DNA from: Coccinella septempunctata
Taxonomy: Eukaryota > Arthropoda > Insecta > Coleoptera > Coccinellidae
DNA length: 64,000 bases
Direction of reading: 5' to 3'
NCBI RefSeq assembly: GCF_907165205.1
Contig: NC_058191.1
Coordinates: forward strand, 3,164,501 to 3,228,500
Shown piece after piece: positions 45,001 to 54,118 of the stretch. Both the position numbers and the translations under genes were made by a program. Each line of letters begins with the position of its first letter. Positions within the stretch are counted from its first letter, which is position 1. The notes below the pieces were generated by a model, which saw nothing but the letters and a program-made list of their open reading frames with translations, did no database searches and was not told the origin of the DNA.

Positions 45001-45251
45001 GAGGCCAGTATAAGCGGTTTAAGGATACACTACATCAATCCCTAAAATCAGTTAATGCTAATCATAACTGGGAACAACTAGCGTTAGACAGGTCACAGTG
45101 GAGGTCTTTGGTCCACAGTTATAGTGGAGAATCGAGAAGGATACAGCGGCGGCCAGATCTGGTTGGAGACTATCCATGCCCTGAGTGTGGAAGGATCTGC
45201 AGGTCGCGGTTGGGTCTCCTTAGTCACAGAAGGGCACACAGTCGCAACTAG
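42012..45251 (+). CDS. LINE polyprotein: EEP endonuclease, reverse transcriptase, C-terminal zinc finger
   Basis: One uninterrupted frame of 1079 residues. Endonuclease: AAWNVRTLLDN (Asn), IVALSETRFSDEG (Glu), VYAPTLNSSD, IILLGDFNARVG (Asp, Asn), HTLDYVIVRR and CWTDHRLVIS (Asp-His). Reverse transcriptase: NYRGISLLNVAGKIISKI, FIDLSKAFDSVNR, GIKQGCVLAPLLFNI and LQYADDCSLIAS (catalytic YADD), then FKYLGSFINTGANLDTEI and LLYGSESWTPYRRHI. The C-terminus carries a C2H2 finger (CPECGRICRSRLGLLSHRRAH). Products of this kind nick DNA and copy their own RNA at the nick. All active-site residues are present. The start ATG at 42012 is the first in frame and lies after a plausible 5' UTR. Confidence 0.92.
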   Translation: MDQSNRTKFVSGGKIPSHSDLRGRVPERVNHRTNTNEKHIAFAAWNVRTLLDNRKADRPERRTALIDKELQRTSIAIVALSETRFSDEGSLVEQAYTFFWKGLPEGEIRQHGVGFAIRNDLAAKLTENPVGISERLMTLRFPAANNTFVNIIAVYAPTLNSSDNLKDTFYETLVATLSKIPKRERIILLGDFNARVGRGQDSELWPGIIGKHGTDSINSNGERLLALCAEHNLCLTNTYFITRPNSRGTWRHPRSGHWHTLDYVIVRRKDLKEVLVTKPRADLECWTDHRLVISKMKISMRPKYQRKPKYLRERLQISKLQNPSTKDRFTAAVKSSLTPPDYNDDIETHWLRFKSSLTNTAKEILGTERSRKSPDWFADSETHIAPLLDAKHKAMKTAINKPGDVAAQIGFINIKREVRQEIRKIKDSWWKEKAREIQAYADNHDYRRFFEAIKTVYGPSRKASFPIRDAHGAILTDDRKILERWKEHYSQVLNQNNDSDLSILELLPAYSPMTSLDDEISMSEIISAIKNMKNDKSPGLDGIPAEIFKALDEDIVNSLLILFRKIWEQGDVPQDFRDALVINLYKNKGDTSNCNNYRGISLLNVAGKIISKIMANRLVPLLERLLPESQCGFRPNRGTVDLIFTLRQLQEKAREQQSRIYTAFIDLSKAFDSVNRRALWKIMARLGVPEKFLAVCKSLHTNNTARIQHNGSTTDHFSTNTGIKQGCVLAPLLFNIFAIAVSIIADMSMPVRGVGIRFRFDGGLFNLKRLRAKTRTKFITELQYADDCSLIASSSEDLQIMMDTYKHIYEALGLRLNIDKTKILVSPPESLPTDISLDNETLEQVEQFKYLGSFINTGANLDTEIHNRINSASRAFWKLKDRVFQNHDLNLKTKTAVYRAVVLPTLLYGSESWTPYRRHIKQLEQTQQRHLRQIMHIRWFHKVSNAEVLQRANCTTIETQVTRARLRWSGHILRMQDRTFPKIALYGELTEGARKPGGQYKRFKDTLHQSLKSVNANHNWEQLALDRSQWRSLVHSYSGESRRIQRRPDLVGDYPCPECGRICRSRLGLLSHRRAHSRN

Positions 45252-45276
45252 CACTAAGAAGTTACAAGTCTGTTCG

Positions 45277-45311
<35 letters not shown>

Positions 45312-45334
45312 CTTCTTCTTTTTGTAGATTCATT

Positions 45335-45346
45335 CCCGGTAACGGG
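45335..45346 (+). other. 3'-terminal hairpin with GNRA-type loop
   Basis: cccg-gtaa-cggg: four perfect G/C pairs closing a GUAA tetraloop, about 25 bases before the end of the LINE. The same 12 bases are present in the copies at 13444 and 58243; in the solo tip at 34677 one base pair is broken. A stable 3'-end stem-loop next to the tail is a known recognition feature for reverse transcriptases of several LINE groups. Confidence 0.7.
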
Positions 45347-45384
45347 ATACAGCAAAATGGAAAAAAAAAAATGGCAAGGGAGAG

Positions 45385-45737
45385 AATACTCACAGTCACC
45401 TCATCCTTCATACTTTCTTGTGTGAAGTACGTACACCAAGAGAAGGAGAAGTTTGAAACTAATTCCAGCTTCCATAACTATAACACTCGTTACAAAGAAA
45501 ACTTTGCATTTCCATGTCTTCGCTTGAAGAAGCTACAACAGGGTACAAATCTTACATGTCTCAAATTGTACAATAAACTTCCTCAAAATGTGAGGAATTT
45601 GAGTAAGAACAAATTCAGTGGAAAAGTTAAGGCACTTTTATTGGAGAGGACGATATACACGCTGGATGAATTTTTAAATTGTTAGTCGGTATTCTTATAG
45701 TGTATATTGATTGTACTACTATAAATAAATTATTAAA
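45385..45737 (+). pseudogene. CR1-like LINE, ORF2 C-terminal end and 3' tail
   Basis: Continues the ORF2 cut at 41697, resuming right after the 11-bp duplication: ILTVTSSFILSCVKYVHQEK, NYNTRYKENFAFPCLRLKK, LKLYNKLPQNVRNLSKNKFS and YTLDEFLNC, then a stop. This N-Y-N-T-R and K-L-Y-N-x-L-P pattern is characteristic of the end of many insect CR1/Jockey-like ORF2 proteins. The tail is AT-rich (aaataaattattaaataa). Confidence 0.8.
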
Positions 45738-46110
45738 TAACATACTTTGAGGAAAACACTTTTGGTACATGAAAAGAGCACAAGTTGTCAGGTGCAATCT
45801 CTACTTGATCGAGAAGATTCTGTTTTCAATAACGGACTAATTCATTCAGTCAATTCTTCTAACAATTTTCTCTGAAAAATATACTCTGAAGAGAATACAT
45901 GTACTAAAAGATAAATTTAATGAATAAAATAATCCATAAGTCATCAATAATAAAGGTATAATACATTTTATGTAGAAATGAACAAATATATTCAATAGCA
46001 ATGTATAAATAAAAGATGTTACCTTGGGTACTTTGAAGTCGAGTATCTGGCGTGAATTGTTCAGAAGTCTTTTTTTCCGTTCGGTCAGTATACCACACCC
46101 ACAGACGTTA

Positions 46111-46324
46111 TGCCGCCCACAGACTTCGTTCTTTTCCATCCGTTCGAATCGCGGCGATTCGAACCGTCGTTCCAAAAACGCCAAAAACCGATGTGTGTGG
46201 TGAAAAACCGACGATTCGGAACGACGGTTTTTCACCACACACATCGGTTTTTGATGTTTTTGGAACGACGGTTCGAATCGCGGCGATTCAAACGGATGGA
46301 AAAGAACGAAGTCTGTGGGCGGCA
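46111..46324. mobile_element. 214-bp near-perfect palindrome (MITE)
   Basis: Arms of about 100 bp start tgccgcccacagacttcg and end with the exact inverse; they meet at a loop of about 15 bases. TTA flanks both sides (46108-46110, 46325-46327). Each arm also contains a smaller palindrome (cgaatcgcggcgattcg). It is GC-richer than its surroundings. A TTA duplication fits a PIF/Harbinger-type transposase. Confidence 0.9.
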
Positions 46325-46809
46325 TTATAATATAGTTCCCCATTTGAATAGAAATAATGGAGGTTTCATTCAAAATTTATTTCCTTATGGCGACACTAGC
46401 ACATCTATCGGATAAAACATGAATTGTTTACTGGTTTATGATTTAAGGAACAAAAAATCTGTGGTCTGGAAACAGAGATCGTCCTTAGTTACCTATTTCT
46501 CTAAAGTGCAAAAGACAGACCATCGAGTAAGCCCACTGTTGGAACTAGATTAATTTATTATTAAAAATATCATGGCATCATTGAATTTGATAGTTAAGGT
46601 TGAAATATATTTTTAGTGTTGTCAATATAGAAAAATAAAAAGTCACTTTTGGAAAACTAATAAGTTGTTCAATTCTAAGTTTTCAAAAGGTAATTAAGTA
46701 CAGATATAACACCCACTATGCGCCGTTTATCAAACTCGATAAGCTGCTGACAACTTTTTCGTCCTCTGAGGACAGGCGCAAATAGAAACGCAGGTTGGCC
46801 CTAGTTGGT
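46325..46809. other. intron, no gene recognised
   Basis: Nothing recognised beyond AT-rich intronic sequence; a small GC-rich inverted stretch lies around 46725-46780. Confidence 0.5.
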
Positions 46810-47288
46810 TATATAAACATATGTCGGGAAATGTTTCCTCTCCGAGTTACGGGGTGTTAAAATTATAGAAAAAAAAAAGTTTTGTATTAATAACTTTCAC
46901 ACTGCTTGAAATTTTTTTATGAAATTTGAGACATAGGTTTTGAGCGTCAAGGAGCACGTTTTGCATAATATCATTTCTATTCTACCTGTGGCGTCCGTAC
47001 TGCAGCGAGACTGAATATGTTCAGATAAAAAAATTATACGCCACTGGTTTTTCCGACAAAAAAAATTACTATTTAAATCCTTATTCAATTTGGAGCAAAT
47101 TGGGTCTCTTGACTTTTTGCTGTACGAGGCACCGTTTCCGGTTAAAAAAATAAAACACATTCTCATGCATGAAGAAATCGCAAAAATTTGATATGGTAGG
47201 TACATAATAATAATAAGACTACCTATTTTTATGAACGAAACGTGTAATTTCTTCATGCATGAGAACATTTCTCGACATATGTTTATAT
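46810..47288. mobile_element. probable TIR element of about 480 bp
   Basis: tataaacatatgtcgggaaa (from 46812) and the inverse tttctcgacatatgttta (to about 47286) form a 24-bp terminal inverted repeat with one mismatch. A second inverted pair, ttctcatgcatgaagaaat (47159-47177) and its inverse (47247-47265), lies near the right end. No ORF with motifs. Confidence 0.6.
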
Positions 47289-47868
47289 GACAAATTAGGG
47301 CTTATTTTTGATGTAGAATACGTGGTTAAAATTTCTTGGTTACGATCTGGACCAGCCTGTATATTGCAGTTTGCGTTGATTTTCCTTTGATGTAGCCATG
47401 TTGGGATTTGCTGACATTCTGTCAGAAATTGTACAAGTTGTCCAGATACCGCCAACTCAAATATATTGATGAAGTGCACTATTACCAAAAATCCTAGTCG
47501 CGTAGCGGTAGCGTATGACCAGTCTACGAGCCGTCTAATACTAATCATAATATGAACATATGAAGCACCTCTTCACAACATATTGACAAATGCGAATTGT
47601 AATTGTAAGACACAGTCCTCGCTCACTTACTTTTTTTATGAAAAGACACGATAGTACGAAAACCATTGTATAAATATGGTTGAGATTGTAATCGTTCATT
47701 ATCCTGATAAAAAAAAAAATTCATTCCTAAAAATTCTTTCCATTTCTTCGTGAATAGAGTTAGACGTTAATCATACATTGTGTTGATTTCAATGTTAGAT
47801 TCTCTCCAATATTGTTAACCAGCCACCTACATGCAAATATCATCAAGAACATCTACTGAATTTTTCAG

Positions 47869-48137
47869 GAAATATTACGGACAAGAAGGCCTTTCTATAA
47901 TATCAAATACCAGGAGTTTCTTCATAGATCAAGGAAAGTGGAATTAGACAAAATGAACCTGATAGAAACCAAGAAGTTAGATGCAATAAAAAAACTGAAT
48001 CATTACTTCGCGAATATTGCCAAGTACGTTAGAAGGATGGATGTACGTCGAATGAACAAAACAGCAGATAGTATGTATAGGTTTTGTAAGAATACAAATA
48101 GAGAAATACTACCAGACAGAAACACGGTACTGTGCAG
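47869..48137 (+). CDS. ODAD4: ODAD4/TTC25-like exon (helical region before second TPR block)
   Basis: The acceptor is tgaatttttcag and the exon begins in phase 0, matching the exon ending at 14639 across a 33.2-kb intron. It encodes about 90 residues: ILRTRRPFYNIKYQEFLHRS matches the family's QQKPIYARERDRKL-like segment, followed by helices (KLDAIKKLNHYFANIAKYV) and the start of the next TPR block, EILPDRNTVLC. The donor is a non-ideal gtttgt after cag, leaving two bases of an Arg codon completed at 51477. The choice of this donor rests on the phase match and on the alignment to ODAD4 across the junction. Confidence 0.8.
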
Positions 48138-48212
48138 GTTTGTGCTATGTGAAATATGTACATTACGAATATTTTCCCACACTCGTCTTGGAATTGATAC
48201 TTTTTCAATATA

Positions 48213-48866
48213 GTAACAGCTTCTCAAGATGACCGCTTATTAATAAACCCGTATAAATAGTCAGATCTCAACTTGTGGCAATGTCGTAAGATGTGCCTTG
48301 AGACACCAGACACCAAATTTAATGTCACTTTAAGCTTAAATATTCCTTTAGTGTCATTTTTAGAAAGGCTAGTGTCATTTTTATTAGCTTTAAAATTAGG
48401 TTTGATTATGAAACCGGCCGTAAATGTCACTGATTCTCTCGAATGATCACAAGGTAGGTTTTGAAAACGTCAAATTTCAGTATGGTTGGACCCTTACACA
48501 AGAGGTGAACTGACAGTGATTTGCTTCCAAAAATCGGCATTATCGAAGAGAAACATGAAATCCATGGAAGACGTGGTCAACTAATACGAAGAAATCGATC
48601 AATTCTACGAACAAGAATTTAATGCGGCATGTCCTTTCGTTCAAGATCAAAAAATCTACGTCGTTACACTCCACAGTGATGTGAAAATATCGAGCAGAAA
48701 TAAAAATAATAATTGTTCTTTCGCTTTGTAGTCTCGAGTATAGCTCAAGACCATTACTCAAGACATTTATAAGTTGAGTTTCAAAACTTGCTTCTTGAGA
48801 TAGTATCAAACTGATAACGACTCAATATGGGTTTGTTAATGAGCGGTCATCTTGAGAAGCTGTTAC
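48213..48866. mobile_element. TIR element of about 650 bp with TA duplication
   Basis: gtaacagcttctcaagatga and its inverse (tcatcttgagaagctgttac) are perfect; the match extends with gaccgct and beyond for about 36 bp. Flanks are TA on both sides. No transposase ORF is visible. Confidence 0.85.
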
Positions 48867-49100
48867 TACTTTGGAAAAATATCAACTGAGATGGGTCTTG
48901 AGACCCATTTTAGATCTGATTATCAGTTTGATAGAAGCAAGACTTGAAACTGCGTTAAAGAAAGGTTTAAAATTAAAGCAACTTAAAATTTGATTATGAA
49001 AGTGGCCGTTAATGATTTGCTATTTTATACATCGTTAAAAATGATTTCGAGTAACACATTCAAATTGTACTTCTTTCCAAAGAAGTATCCATTTTACAGA

Positions 49101-49705
49101 ATAATGAAGAATGATCACGCCTAAACGGAGAGGCAATGAATATCGTAACACTTGTCGATATTCATATCGTCGGGTGGTATGCATCTGAATTTATCCGCAT
49201 TATTTTATTCATTGCCTCCCCGTTTAGGCGTCATCATTCTTCATTATTGTACCGCTGGCATCATTTCTGCCGTGATCTGAGCGCGTCCCAGACTTCTCAA
49301 TTCATCATGCGTCTGACGTTCGCAAAGCGAATCGGCGGACTGAATTAGGGAAAATATGGGACATATGCTATTGTCTTCGTCTTGGTTTCTTTCTGGAAGG
49401 GATTGAATCGGACACCGTTTCATGTTGGATGGCGCTCTGGGTAAATAATACCTAGTAAAACATGCCAACATTGAATAAACTTCCATCAATTCCAAACGTT
49501 CTCCACCGTAGAAAAATGCTATGTTGCTCTGATGAGGCCAAATGAGGCCGAAACCATGGTCAGCATCTGCTTTTCTTCGGTGGAGCGTACTCCATTTGGG
49601 GCCTTGATGATGGCAAATTGGTAAGTTCAATTCAGATCGTAACACTTGTTGATATTCATATCGTCGGGTGGTATGCATCTGAATTTATCCTTATTATTTT
49701 ACAGA
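49101..49705. mobile_element. second copy of the fold-back MITE
   Basis: From about 49340 to 49705 it matches the right half of the element at 9405-10028 (ggacatatgctattgtcttc, atgttgg-tggcgctctgg, ttctccaccgtagaaaaatg). The left part (49101-49235) is a smaller palindrome built from the terminal sequence: cctaaacggagaggcaatga and its inverse. The copy is therefore rearranged relative to the first, with a different left arm. A minus-strand open frame at 49244-49678 runs through it but has no motif. Confidence 0.75.
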
Positions 49706-50404
49706 ATCAAAATCCATTTACCTTTTGCGATTCTACGTGTCTACGTGTCCCAACTTTGCCTTATTTTCGACGCGCGATAAGCAAACGATATACCATATAC
49801 CTATGTACCTAATTAACGTTCAGAATTAGAATGCGATTCTAAGCACAGAACACAAATAACATACATATCAAAGATCACATATATCCATAATCTTCGATAC
49901 ATACACACAACACATAACAATAAGTTTTGCGCATGCGTGGCGGCCATTGACGGAAACAGAAGCAGCTTCCCGTTTTCTGTCTTCAGTTACCCCTGATACC
50001 AAGCCACTCAAGCCAAGTTGGGACGTTTTTGCTTTCTTAATGGATACAATACAGTACATACATACTAGTGCGGTACCACTACAACTATTCCAACCATTGA
50101 AAGTCATCAAAAACACATTGTTTCGGACCATTCTGCGACGGCCCTGACCAATGATTACTTGTCCTTCGACAAGTAATCTTCTTCTTATTCTTTCAAACGA
50201 AGTATGTACCTAAATCTAGAATGGCATGAAAGCCAATTTTTAAAATACAATCTTTTCAACTCCCGAAGATGATCCTAGGATTAAATAATATAAAATCAAT
50301 CATATCCGCCTGGCAGTAATCACCAGAATTTCCGAAAGAAAAGAACTAGAAATTTTGAGTATAGCTTTAGAATCTGCCAGGTCCTTAAGGTAATCATTAA
50401 TTAA

Positions 50405-51303
50405 AGTCATTCGGGGCAACTGTGCGCGCTTTTGCCTTTCAAGCCATACCCTGTTTCAAATGTTGAAGCAATGAAAATTGAAACATATTCATAGGTTAGA
50501 GCATTTTCTAATCTATAAAAAAAAAACATAGAAAAGTGAACAAACAAAAATTTAATAGTGAAAGTCGGAATGCGTTCACATGCCTCGTATTGCGGATAAG
50601 CGTGAGCACCCTCACGGGGTAAGTGAACGCAGTGCTTAATAAGCCACATAATCAAAACAAATTACAAAATAATGTCATCAAAATGATCATCACTATTAGA
50701 GAAATGCTTCCTATTGTCAATACAGAAGCGCCTTTTTACAAGCAGTGTATTATTGTTCGTTCCACCATTCCTAGTAAACACAACACTTGATACATTCCTC
50801 TATTGGTCTGTCTTCATATTGTTCTGAACAGATAGGACAATATTGATCTAGTCTTAACCAAGAAAATCAACAATGTCATAATTTATTCCCCACTGAACTA
50901 ATGCCCATATAATGAATCTATGTGCACACTTACCCGCGCACACTTTCCCCAGTAAGCCAAAATTTGATTGGACGTTCTTATAGAGTTGAGCAGCTAGGAG
51001 AACCTGAAATTTTTCATTATATATTTAGATTAATATGCGCATGATCGAATAAAATATTGTTTAACACTATCGGACTCGGAACTTGGACCTGGCAGAATTT
51101 GCAGAGATACTAAAATTTAACAAGAAAACTATTGAATTTGATTGATTCCAAGTAAAAAGTTAACGTCGCACGGCGCACTCCTATAAAAAACTAATTTGGC
51201 GATTTTGCACCTTTGCTCCACCCAAATGAACCCCTCTTTCATATATTGCATAGTCAAGATATACGCACACTTACCCTCTGCGCTCAGTTACCCCGAATGA
51301 CTC
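50405..51303. mobile_element. TIR element, copy B
   Basis: The ends agtcattcggggcaact and agttaccccgaatgact are inverted repeats. It is the uninterrupted counterpart of copy A at 24597-25940, about 870-900 bp of own sequence. It ends about 170 bp before the exon at 51477. No transposase gene. Confidence 0.85.
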
Positions 51304-51476
51304 TATAGGTATATTCGTTTTTTTTTAAGTGTGAGAACAATTTCAACAGGCAAAATACAAAATTACTTCCTCTCCTCGTTTTTACTGTTTTTTGACTCCT
51401 TGTTTCTTTCATTTCACGTCATTTTTTCTAAATTAAGGTAAAGAGAACTTCTTATTTTTTAGTTTATCGATTTCAG

Positions 51477-51647
51477 GTTATACAAGTTACTGGGTGACGG
51501 CACATTATTTTCCTATAGATTTTTACCAGGAATGACAGAACAACAAATGATAACCAGAGTTAATTTAGCTCTTGGTTTGCCCATAGAGAGAAGAATTTCA
51601 CAAGAATCATTCTACCGAAGGTTCAAGGGAAGGGAACTCAACTGGCT
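51477..51647 (+). CDS. ODAD4: ODAD4/TTC25-like exon (second TPR block, first part)
   Basis: The acceptor is atcgatttcag. The first base completes the Arg codon split at 48137, and the exon reads LYKLLGDGTLFSYRFLPG, then MITRVNLALGLPIERR and FYRRFKGRELNW. This lines up nearly gap-free with the TPR block of ODAD4 (LYSCIGNAQIELGQ...YDLPDAKSRALDNIGRVF, from memory), sharing LY, G, LP and R-x-F at the same spacing. The donor gtaata at 51648 opens a 55-bp intron. Conservation is modest, so without the junctions the exon would be easy to miss. Confidence 0.75.
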
Positions 51648-51702
51648 GTAATATTGCTCTCTCTTTCTTCGAGATAGAAATAATGAGAAATAAATTTTTT
51701 AG

Positions 51703-52015
51703 GGACCTCATTAATACATTCGAACAAAGGGTGAGAATTTGTAAATATTCAGAAGAAATCATCTGGTTGTACCATGAGCTTTCGAAATTCAATCTTGAAC
51801 TGAAAAGGTACACCTTGGCTAAGACGTATTGTGGAAGATGCATACATGAGGCAAGAAAATGTGAAGATTTCAAATGGGCCGTAAATGGTTACATGATGAT
51901 GACGAGGATAGCAGTATTTCAGAAGAACAAGAACGACGTGCGACGAAATTTAAGAATGGCTATAAACACTGCCAAGAATATAAATATAAAGGAATTAGAT
52001 GTCTTCTTGCAAACG
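51703..52015 (+). CDS. ODAD4: ODAD4/TTC25-like exon (second TPR block, main part)
   Basis: The acceptor is aaattttttag; the first base completes a Leu codon split with the exon ending at 51647. It encodes about 104 residues with clear TPR helices: DLINTFEQRVRICKYSEE, IIWLYHELSKFNLELKRYTL, AKTYCGRCIHEARKCEDFKW and RRNLRMAINTAKNINIKELD. The family equivalent is AIDTWEEKIPLAK, WLFHEIGRCYLEL, YGEKSQQCAEEEGDIEWQ and so on, making this the best-conserved exon. It ends in phase 0 at gtgagt. An alternative acceptor at 51673 with a stronger pyrimidine tract would break the alignment and leave a 25-bp intron, so it was not used. Confidence 0.9.
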
Positions 52016-52159
52016 GTGAGTACTACAATATACAGATACAGGGTATTTCGAGAGAACAGAATGACATATTTTCCTGAAAATTGTCGTAATAAATAACCAC
52101 CAGGATCTATGTTCAAATAAAATTATTTAAATGATTTGTTTAGTGTGGGCTATATAATT

Positions 52160-53592
52160 ATAAACCCATTAAAAACAAAGACGTCCCTAGGCAATACCGA
52201 TTTGGGGTTCCTTCTTCCTCGCTGAAGTTATACATAGGGTCCGTGAAAAAGAATGAAATTGGCTTGGAATCGAAAGAGATTGAACTATGATGAAACTGAA
52301 TCATCTCCTTTATATGGACGATTTGAAACTCTTCGCATCTACGAACCAAATGCAACAGATGCTGAAAATGGTAGAAGGATTCTCGAAAGATATATAAAAA
52401 TGAAGTTTGGATTGGAAAAATGTCGACTTTCGAACATAACGAGAGGCAAAATAGAAGATGGTGCATTCAAACTCGAGGAAGGTGCAGAAATTGAAGCATT
52501 AAAGGAAGGAGACACATACAAGTATCTAGGCATAAAGCAGGCAAGAAAAATCAATCAGAGCCAGATGAAGAAAGAATTAAAGGAGGAGTTCACTTGTAGA
52601 TTGAGGAGGATGATGAGAAATGTTCTTAAAAGCAATAATCTGATCAAAGCGATTATATCTACGCATTCGGTATGATCTCTTATTCCACCACTTATTATTC
52701 CATAATAAACATCACCCCAAGAGTGCAATAGAACGGACAGAGCTGCCACGACATCTTGGGGGTAGAGGAATTGTTGATTTGTCCAACCGTATGTCCCAGG
52801 AAATTGAAGGACTTCGGAAATACTTCCTGAGCAAGGCCGCTTCATCAGAACTCCATCGTGTAGTTTGTGTTGCTGATAGTTCTACTCCGTTGAAGCTACA
52901 ACAGGACCTCTTGGAAACTGTCGAACACTCTGCAGAAAGCAAAATGCAGAAAATGATTGGCAAACCTTTGCATGAAAGGCACCAGAACGAGGTCAATCAT
53001 GATTACGTCGACATATCTGCTTCGAACTGCTGGTTGACTGTCCCGAGACAGAGGTCTTCATGCTCGCCATCCAGGACAAGGTGATTCCCACAAGGAACTA
53101 CATGAAATATATTATCGCCAAGGATGCCTCAGTGAAGGACGATAGCTGTCGTTATGGCTGTGTGACACATGAAACTATCCAGTACATCACTGGAGAACGT
53201 CAGAAGTTCGCGGGCACGGAGTACAAAAATAGACATAATGCTGTGGCCAAATTTCTTCACCAAGAATTTACTATAAAATACCAACTTCTAACGTCAAAAA
53301 AGGTTCCCTATTACAATTACCATCCGGATGCTGTATTGCCTATTGGAAAATAATCATCACAAGCTCTACTGGGATTGCACGGTTCTCACAGACCGGAAAA
53401 TAACTCACAATAGACCTGACCTCGTAGGTATTGCTCAATGGGGATGAAAACAGAGCACTATTAATCGACGTGGCGGTTCCAAATAATAACAATCTTCTAG
53501 ATAGGCACACCGAAAACATTTTGAAATACGGAGATCTAGAGAGACAAACCAGGAGACAGTGGAAGCTGAAAGATAGCAAGACCATCCCTATT
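52160..53592 (+). pseudogene. RLE-type LINE (R2/R4-like), 5' part of the surviving fragment
   Basis: Broken frames give, in order, a NHLLYMDDLKLFA-like polymerase block near 52295 (catalytic YMDD in a shifted frame), MKFGLEKCRLSNITRGKIED, KYLGIKQARKINQ, HPKSAIERTELPRHLGGRG and, towards the end, RPDLV and RALLIDVAVPNNNNL with KYGDLERQTRRQWK. The last blocks match the PD-(D/E)xK restriction-like endonuclease at the C-terminus of R2/R4/NeSL-type elements. The 5' half is missing and there are many frameshifts and stops. The fragment is cut at 53592 by the Penelope-like element and resumes at 56710. Confidence 0.75.
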
Positions 53593-54054
53593 ATAAGTTG
53601 AGTTTTTAATGGGTTTAAGGTCTGAAGATGACAAAAACCAATTTATTTAGTTGCCGACAGTTTCGATAACTTTTATTATCATCATTAGGGCTCTGAAATG
53701 AGATGTACAAATCATTGAAAATCTTGACATCTCTACACAGATACTCCAAAAAAAAAACACATTTACACTGATTTAAATGCACAAAGGTAAAAGTACACTG
53801 AACAAGTACAAGATAACGAAAAAACAACCAGTAGGTAATTGGAAATTCAAGGGTCCATCTTTCTGTATGTGGTACTTACTGCTAAGTTTTTGGTTTTCCA
53901 AGTCTAATCATTAAAATATTAGGAAATGAACAGCAATAACACAACATGGAACCTATGTTTACAAATTCACAAATGACAAGTCTGATATGCAAGAACGTCT
54001 ACATGTGGTAAGAGAAATCTAGAAACGTTTCGCCGAAGGACAAACATCGAATAT

Positions 54055-54111
54055 TTCCTTTTCTTCTTTTCTTCTCTTCCTTCTTTTTTTTCTTCTTTTT
54101 TTTTATTGATA
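54055..54111 (+). repeat. polypyrimidine tract (and inverted partner at about 56165-56215)
   Basis: ttccttttcttcttttcttc and further runs of c/t; present in both inverted arms of the Penelope-like element. Confidence 0.85.
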
Positions 54112-54118
54112 AAGAGTA

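Larger units (their letters stand above)
41698..45373 (+). mobile_element. full-length zinc-finger LINE with 11-bp target duplication
   Basis: The same 11 bases gcaagggagag flank the insertion (41687-41697 and 45374-45384), which lies inside the ORF2 of the CR1-like LINE. The unit is about 3.7 kb: a 5' UTR of about 314 bp, one intact 1079-codon ORF and a 3' UTR of about 120 bp with a long T run (about 45279-45311), the hairpin cccggtaacggg and a short A-rich tail. Four truncated relatives lie on the minus strand at 3183, 13444, 34677 and 58243. This copy has all the features of an element that could still be active. The clade is not certain; tetranucleotide tails in other copies and a single ORF fit an RTE-like group. 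Confidence 0.9.

Noticed and set aside
45279..45311. Long T run read as the reversed poly(A) tail of another element
   Set aside because: It lies within the 3' UTR of the intact LINE, before the family's conserved 3' end, so it is an internal T tract; its length may be affected by assembly.
49244..49678. 144-codon minus-strand frame overlapping the second fold-back MITE
   Set aside because: It covers repeat sequence, has no recognisable motif and is not open in the first copy.
51674..51702. Earlier acceptor (after tttcttcgag) for the TPR exon
   Set aside because: It would leave a 25-bp intron and add residues that disturb the TPR register; the acceptor at 51702 restores phase and alignment.
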